From Thermoproteota archaeon (GTDB lineage: Archaea > Korarchaeota > Korarchaeia > Korarchaeales > Korarchaeaceae): a stretch of DNA of 8,620 nt. The stretch's first letter is position 1. Each line of letters opens with the position of its first letter. The position numbers and the translations under genes were made by a program. The notes beneath the pieces were generated by a model. The model had not been told where the DNA came from, searched no databases, and saw only the letters and a list, made by a program, of their open reading frames with translations. Shown piece after piece: positions 5,620 to 8,620 of this stretch. The stretch is from NCBI GenBank assembly GCA_003661265.1, contig QMVU01000035.1, positions 1 through 8,620 on the forward strand. The letters run 5' to 3'.

Positions 5620-6408
5620 TTAGATCAGGTCCATGTAGTAGAGGAGGTTTGTCATGTACTCGAACGCCTCCCTAGCCGCGAACTCAGCCACATCATGGTA
5701 TGGATGAAGTTCTATGGTCAGGAATTCGTCATAACCGGAGTATTCGAGCACTTTCAGCGCGGATCCGAAGTCTATCTCGCCCCTCCCGGGCATGAGGTGG
5801 AAGTGCCTTCTGTCTACCTGGTCAGAAACGTGGACATTTGCTATCCTATCTTGGAACATCCTGGCCACTGTGGGAAGGCTTTCCCTGAAGGCGAAAACGT
5901 GGTTCAGGTCTATTATTGTCCAAAGCTCCGGAAACTCCTTAACGATCTTCCTGACGTCCTTAGTGTAGGATGAGAGGGCCGGACATGATCTCGTCCGACT
6001 GAACCTTGGTTCAGGCTCAACGGCCAGGGAAATTCCCCTTTCTCTCGCGTACTCAAGGAGCTCAGCTACTATCAGGAGGGTTTCATCCCATCCAGCCTCC
6101 TCTTCCCCCTCCCTCACCTCAACCCCTGGACCTATGTTGACGAACCTGGCACCGATGCGAGATGCCATGTCTATGCTACTCTTCACGAAGTCAAGGTCCG
6201 TGTACGGGTTCCCTCCCTGGACGCAGAATGCATCGAGGTTTAGGGAGGCGGCCACATCGAATATCTCATCTCCCTCACCCTCATTAATCCTATGAAAAGA
6301 AGAGATCTCTATCCCCTCATATCCTATCTCTGATGCAATTTTCATTGCAGATTTCAGGTCCAGGTCCATAAAAAGGCCTGTGTCTATGCCCAGCTTCAAA
6401 CTAACCAC
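5620..6408 (-). CDS. Sugar phosphate isomerase/epimerase family protein (xylose isomerase-like TIM barrel)
   Basis: A 262-residue protein of the AP endonuclease 2/xylose isomerase-like TIM-barrel family (COG1082). Barrel strands are visible: LKLGIDTG (4-11), GYEGIEISS (29-37), ARFVNIGPG (87-95), ISLAVEPEP (126-134), WTIIDLNHV (163-171), IANVHVSD (189-196), FLTIELHP (229-236). The usual divalent metal ligands are in place: E131, H170 with D167, H193, D196 and E233; HFHLMPGRGEIDF (202-214) matches the family's H-x-PGxGxIDF. Substrate cannot be told: members act on sugars, inositols, tagatose/psicose or hydroxypyruvate. Start: GTG at 6408 gives the full frame, but TTG at 6399 gives MKLGIDTG, the commonest family N-terminus, with GGAG ten bases upstream, so the true protein may be three residues shorter. 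The Lon-like protease gene lies 78 bases upstream on the same strand. Confidence 0.88.
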   Translation of the reverse strand: MVSLKLGIDTGLFMDLDLKSAMKIASEIGYEGIEISSFHRINEGEGDEIFDVAASLNLDAFCVQGGNPYTDLDFVKSSIDMASRIGARFVNIGPGVEVREGEEEAGWDETLLIVAELLEYARERGISLAVEPEPRFSRTRSCPALSSYTKDVRKIVKEFPELWTIIDLNHVFAFRESLPTVARMFQDRIANVHVSDQVDRRHFHLMPGRGEIDFGSALKVLEYSGYDEFLTIELHPYHDVAEFAAREAFEYMTNLLYYMDLI

Positions 6409-6440
6409 ACTCCAAACTCTTGCAGACTTCCCGCTTCAAT

Positions 6441-6448
6441 CTAAAAAG
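6441..6448 (-). promoter_or_regulatory. Possible TATA element of the isomerase-like gene
   Basis: The minus strand reads CTTTTTAG, centred 36 bases before the GTG, which would give an 11-base leader that includes GGAG. The element is weak. The gene may also be read through from the upstream protease gene. Confidence 0.3.
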
Positions 6449-6486
6449 TGTTTTCAAAGGCTGGAGTCGAGCAATTAGCTTACAAA

Positions 6487-7386
6487 CTAGCCTGAGATCA
6501 TTAGGTTTACCAGCTCCTGCAATGTGGAGACCTCAACCACCCTCACGTCATACCCGCTCTCCCTCAAGTATTCCTCCAACGAGACGACCTTTTCCTTGTA
6601 CGTTGTGACATAAAATCCAGGAGCTATCTTCTTCGTTATGGGAATCATGACTATGACCCTCGACTGACCCGGAGGAACCGCAAATATCTTGGCTCCCATC
6701 TGGGCTGCTGCCTTTGCCTTCTCAGGAACTCCTCCGACCCTGCCTATGGTTCCGTCTGGGTAGATGACCCCTGTAGCCATAACGTCTCCCCTCAGGGACT
6801 TGCCTTCGAACGCAGCTAGGATCGCAACTGCCAGAGGGGCCCCCGCGCTTGGTCCATCCACTATTTCGACCTCTTCCTGAGCTCTAATAGTGACAAGGAC
6901 ATCGAATCCTGAGAACGACTTCCCGGTAAAGGACTCAACTGCTGATATAGCGTTGTTCAAGCTGCTTTGAAGGTCAATACCTATGTAGGGGTATGTCTTC
7001 ACGTAAACGCCTCCCTCGCCAGGCCTTATCTCAACTTCAGCCTCCATGACCACACCTTCCATCCTCTGATTCCACCAGGGTCCTACCGTTCGTACTGCCA
7101 CAATCGAGACCGTTGCGTTCCCCAACAAAGAGCCTGCGCCCTCATAACTTGTTGACGTTGATTTCTCCACCATCTGCCTGTAGTAGGCGAGTTGGGAGGA
7201 GAGCATCCTGAGGGAGTTATTCAGCTGAACTACCTGCTGGGAAAGAGCTTTGTTCTCCTCGCTCAGCCTTGAGATGCAGCTTGAAAGCTTTTTGTTGGTC
7301 CTGTAAGAGTCTATGTACAGATAGAGCTGAACCGCATTCCCCAAAATGCTTAAAATGAGGAGAAGCGCTACTGCCCTGCTCCTCAT
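6487..7386 (-). CDS. Membrane-anchored Lon-like (S16 family) serine protease without an ATPase domain
   Basis: A 299-residue protein matching the archaeal COG1750 group. Residues 5-25 (AVALLLILSILGNAVQLYLYI) form one N-terminal membrane anchor or uncleaved signal. Residues 33-75 are a predicted coiled coil (ISRLSEENKALSQQVVQLNN). Residues 90-290 are a Lon-type proteolytic domain: catalytic S180 in DGPSAGAP and catalytic K223 in GGVPEKAKAA, exactly 43 residues apart as in bacterial Lon (S679/K722). The ATGVIYPDGTIGRVGGV strand block between them is also Lon-like. No Walker A or B is present, so it cannot be an ATP-driven protease by itself. It probably acts on unfolded or regulatory proteins, with the protease domain likely outside the membrane given the short basic N-terminus (inference). 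The start is ATG 7386, set by GAGGTGA three bases upstream; a TTG at 7437 would add 17 hydrophilic residues before the anchor and is unlikely. Confidence 0.9.
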   Translation of the reverse strand: MRSRAVALLLILSILGNAVQLYLYIDSYRTNKKLSSCISRLSEENKALSQQVVQLNNSLRMLSSQLAYYRQMVEKSTSTSYEGAGSLLGNATVSIVAVRTVGPWWNQRMEGVVMEAEVEIRPGEGGVYVKTYPYIGIDLQSSLNNAISAVESFTGKSFSGFDVLVTIRAQEEVEIVDGPSAGAPLAVAILAAFEGKSLRGDVMATGVIYPDGTIGRVGGVPEKAKAAAQMGAKIFAVPPGQSRVIVMIPITKKIAPGFYVTTYKEKVVSLEEYLRESGYDVRVVEVSTLQELVNLMISG

Positions 7387-7388
7387 TT

Positions 7389-7395
7389 TCACCTC
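7389..7395 (-). promoter_or_regulatory. Ribosome binding site that fixes the protease start
   Basis: The minus strand reads GAGGTGA, a near-perfect match to the archaeal anti-Shine-Dalgarno target, two to three bases from the ATG at 7386. It selects this ATG over the upstream TTG that keeps the frame open to 7437. Confidence 0.6.
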
Positions 7396-7436
7396 AATTT
7401 CCTTGCGCGCTGGGTGTAAAACCTTTGCTCTCCACA

Positions 7437-7448
7437 AGTCATTAATAG
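7437..7448. promoter_or_regulatory. Shared TATA-like element of the divergent protease and phosphatase genes
   Basis: The block contains the self-complementary ATTAAT. On the plus strand CATTAATA is centred about 28 bases before ATG 7471 and would give a leaderless phosphatase mRNA. On the minus strand the same bases would start the protease transcript near 7416, with a leader of about 30 bases holding the GAGGTGA site. An alternative minus-strand TATA (7415-7422) is too close to the ribosome binding site. One element serving both directions is an inference from spacing. Confidence 0.35.
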
Positions 7449-7470
7449 GGTGAGAGGTAATTATGGAGAA

Positions 7471-7971
7471 ATGGTCAGGTGGATAGTGAAAGGAGAAATC
7501 GCTGGCTCTTGGATTCCAAGTAATGAAAAAGAGATTCTCCTTTGGAAAAGGGCTGGAATAAAGGCAGTTGTCGTTCTAATTGAAGATCACGAGGTGGTTC
7601 CCTACTGGAAGTCCATGGATCATTACCTTAAAGACCTCAGGAAGAAGGGGTTTGAAGTTCTTCACTCTCCAATCGAGGATTTTAGCGCGCCAAGCTTAAA
7701 GCAATGCATTGAAACCGTTAGATGGATCTCTGAAAGGGTTTCTGAGGGAAAACCTGTCCTCATCCACTGTTTTGGGGGGATAGGGAGGACTGGGACTATT
7801 GCAGCCTGCTACCTAGTTTACAGGCATGGTCTTACTCCATCTGAAGCTATTTCAGAGGTCAGAAAGAAAATTCGCGGCGCAGTTGAAGCCAAAAGTCAGA
7901 AAAGAATTGTAAAAGAGCTCTACGAGCACCTTAAGTTCAGGAGCTCCAAGTTTCTATCATCCAGGTCTTAA
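7471..7971 (+). CDS. Archaeal protein tyrosine/dual-specificity phosphatase
   Basis: A 166-residue cysteine-dependent phosphatase closely resembling the Sulfolobus PTP in layout. The P-loop is [10 protein letters not shown] (99-108), the CX5R(S/T) signature: C100 is the nucleophile, R106 binds phosphate and T107 follows. D70 in [10 protein letters not shown] is the likely general acid, 30 residues before the cysteine, as in small archaeal PTPs. The N-terminus ([20 protein letters not shown], then [12 protein letters not shown]) fits the family. It dephosphorylates phosphotyrosine and possibly phosphoserine/threonine proteins in the cytoplasm; targets are unknown. Start: ATG 7471 fits a leaderless promoter; an in-frame GTG at 7450 would add seven residues and has no ribosome binding site. 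The last 35 bases overlap the 3' end of the convergent adenosylhomocysteinase gene. The C-terminal tail is basic and serine-rich. Confidence 0.92.
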   Translation: MVRWIVKGEIAGSWIPSNEKEILLWKRAGIKAVVVLIEDHEVVPYWKSMDHYLKDLRKKGFEVLHSPIEDFSAPSLKQCIETVRWISERVSEGKPVLIHCFGGIGRTGTIAACYLVYRHGLTPSEAISEVRKKIRGAVEAKSQKRIVKELYEHLKFRSSKFLSSRS

Positions 7972-8620
7972 GGTAGGCTTTCTGTTCCTCAGTGAGCTCG
8001 TCTATTTGAATTCCCATAGACTCCAGCTTTATCTCCGCAACCCTCCTGTCTATCTCCTCTGGTAGTCTGTAGACCTTCGGTTCAAGTTTCCCCGAATTAT
8101 CCTTTATGTACTTGGCAGAAAGAGCTTGAAGGGCGAAGCTCATGTCCATTATCTCAGCCGGGTGCCCGTCGGCTGCGGCCAAGTTGACCAATTTTCCATC
8201 CGCAAGGAGGTATATCCTCCTTCCATCTGGCATCAGGTACTCTGTGACGTTCTCTTTCGGCTTTCTAATCTCTTTAGCAAGAGATTCCAGGTCACCTTTG
8301 CTTATCTCCGTGTCGAGATAGCCCACGTTTGCCAGGATCGCGCCATCCTTCATAACTTTGAAGTGCTCTTTCCTTATCACGTTTATGTTTCCCGTTGCCG
8401 TTATGAAGAGGTCTCCAACCCTTGCTGCCTCTCGCATAGTCATCACCCTGTATCCATCCATTCTGGCCTCTAGAGCCTTTATAGGATCGACTTCAGTCAC
8501 TATGACGTTTCCTCCTAGGCCCCTAGCCCTCATGGCCAGTCCCTTCCCTACCCAGCCGTAGCCAGCTATGACCACGTTCTTCCCAGCTATGAGCAGGTTT
8601 GTGGCCCTCATTATCCCGTC
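7937..8620 (-). CDS. ahcY: Adenosylhomocysteinase (S-adenosyl-L-homocysteine hydrolase), C-terminal part
   Basis: The last 227 codons of a gene that runs off the right edge; the full enzyme is about 410-420 residues. It reversibly splits S-adenosylhomocysteine into adenosine and homocysteine, keeping the methylation cycle running, in the cytoplasm with bound NAD+. The reading frame is open to the final base: the codons before [10 protein letters not shown] encode DGI, as in the family, so that Met is internal and not the start. Visible are the NAD-binding Rossmann turn AGYGWVGKG, the acidic residue VTEVDP that binds the NAD ribose, the nicotinamide-side [10 protein letters not shown], and [20 protein letters not shown], where bacterial and eukaryotic enzymes have NLGCAxGHPSxVMSxSF. 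The C-terminus ends [19 protein letters not shown] and lacks the K-Y tail of mitochondrial/bacterial forms, as is normal in archaea. Its 3' end overlaps the phosphatase gene by 35 bases. Confidence 0.97.
   Translation of the reverse strand, partial: DGIMRATNLLIAGKNVVIAGYGWVGKGLAMRARGLGGNVIVTEVDPIKALEARMDGYRVMTMREAARVGDLFITATGNINVIRKEHFKVMKDGAILANVGYLDTEISKGDLESLAKEIRKPKENVTEYLMPDGRRIYLLADGKLVNLAAADGHPAEIMDMSFALQALSAKYIKDNSGKLEPKVYRLPEEIDRRVAEIKLESMGIQIDELTEEQKAYLKTWMIETWSS

Noticed and set aside
5548..5973. 141-codon plus-strand open frame opposite the isomerase-like gene
   Set aside because: It is the shadow of the xylose isomerase-like coding region on the other strand, with no recognisable domain, and it begins inside the Nudix gene end.
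8126..8561. Plus-strand open frames opposite adenosylhomocysteinase (8126-8473, 8358-8561)
   Set aside because: They are antisense to a highly conserved enzyme and have no features of their own.

Overview
The window looks like a chromosomal segment of an anaerobic, probably hyperthermophilic archaeon. Arginine is encoded mostly by AGG/AGA and isoleucine often by ATA. Promoters have TATA elements about 26 nt before apparently leaderless starts. The gene content is archaeal: a tungsten-type aldehyde ferredoxin oxidoreductase, superoxide reductase plus rubrerythrin, a COG2522-type regulator, a membrane Lon-like serine protease and a Sulfolobus-type protein tyrosine phosphatase. GC content looks near 50%. 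A TACK archaeon such as a korarchaeote would fit, but that placement is a guess from memory.

Left part (1-1630, + strand): an oxygen-defence island. It opens with the remains of a Prx6-type peroxiredoxin (1-438). Sequence similarity is strong across several reading frames, but the catalytic core is deleted. An intact two-gene operon follows, rubrerythrin (618-1202) then desulfoferrodoxin/superoxide reductase (1212-1595). It has its own promoter and a T-rich terminator. Superoxide reductase turns superoxide into peroxide and rubrerythrin reduces peroxide to water, so the intact pair could cover the lost peroxiredoxin's job.

Middle (1629-4085, - strand): a small Cys-rich HTH regulator (3582-3971) lies upstream of a tungstopterin AOR-family enzyme (1629-3494). 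Between them is a perfect short palindrome just outside the AOR promoter. The regulator's own upstream region carries repeated TATC/GATA half-sites and a nested inverted repeat.

Right of that (4133-5608, + strand): a SplB-like radical SAM protein whose 3' end overlaps a Nudix hydrolase of the ADP-ribose pyrophosphatase type, followed by a T-run terminator.

Right part (5620-8620): a TIM-barrel sugar isomerase/epimerase-like protein and a membrane-anchored Lon-like protease on the - strand. The protease is divergent from a cysteine-based phosphatase on the + strand, probably across a shared TATA. The 3' part of adenosylhomocysteinase (- strand, running off the right edge) overlaps the phosphatase tail-to-tail by 35 nt.

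I saw no tRNA, rRNA, CRISPR array or transposon. The window is mainly ordinary archaeal chromosome. The items most worth a second look are the decayed peroxiredoxin, the regulator/palindrome/AOR arrangement and the structured intergenic region at 4003-4085.
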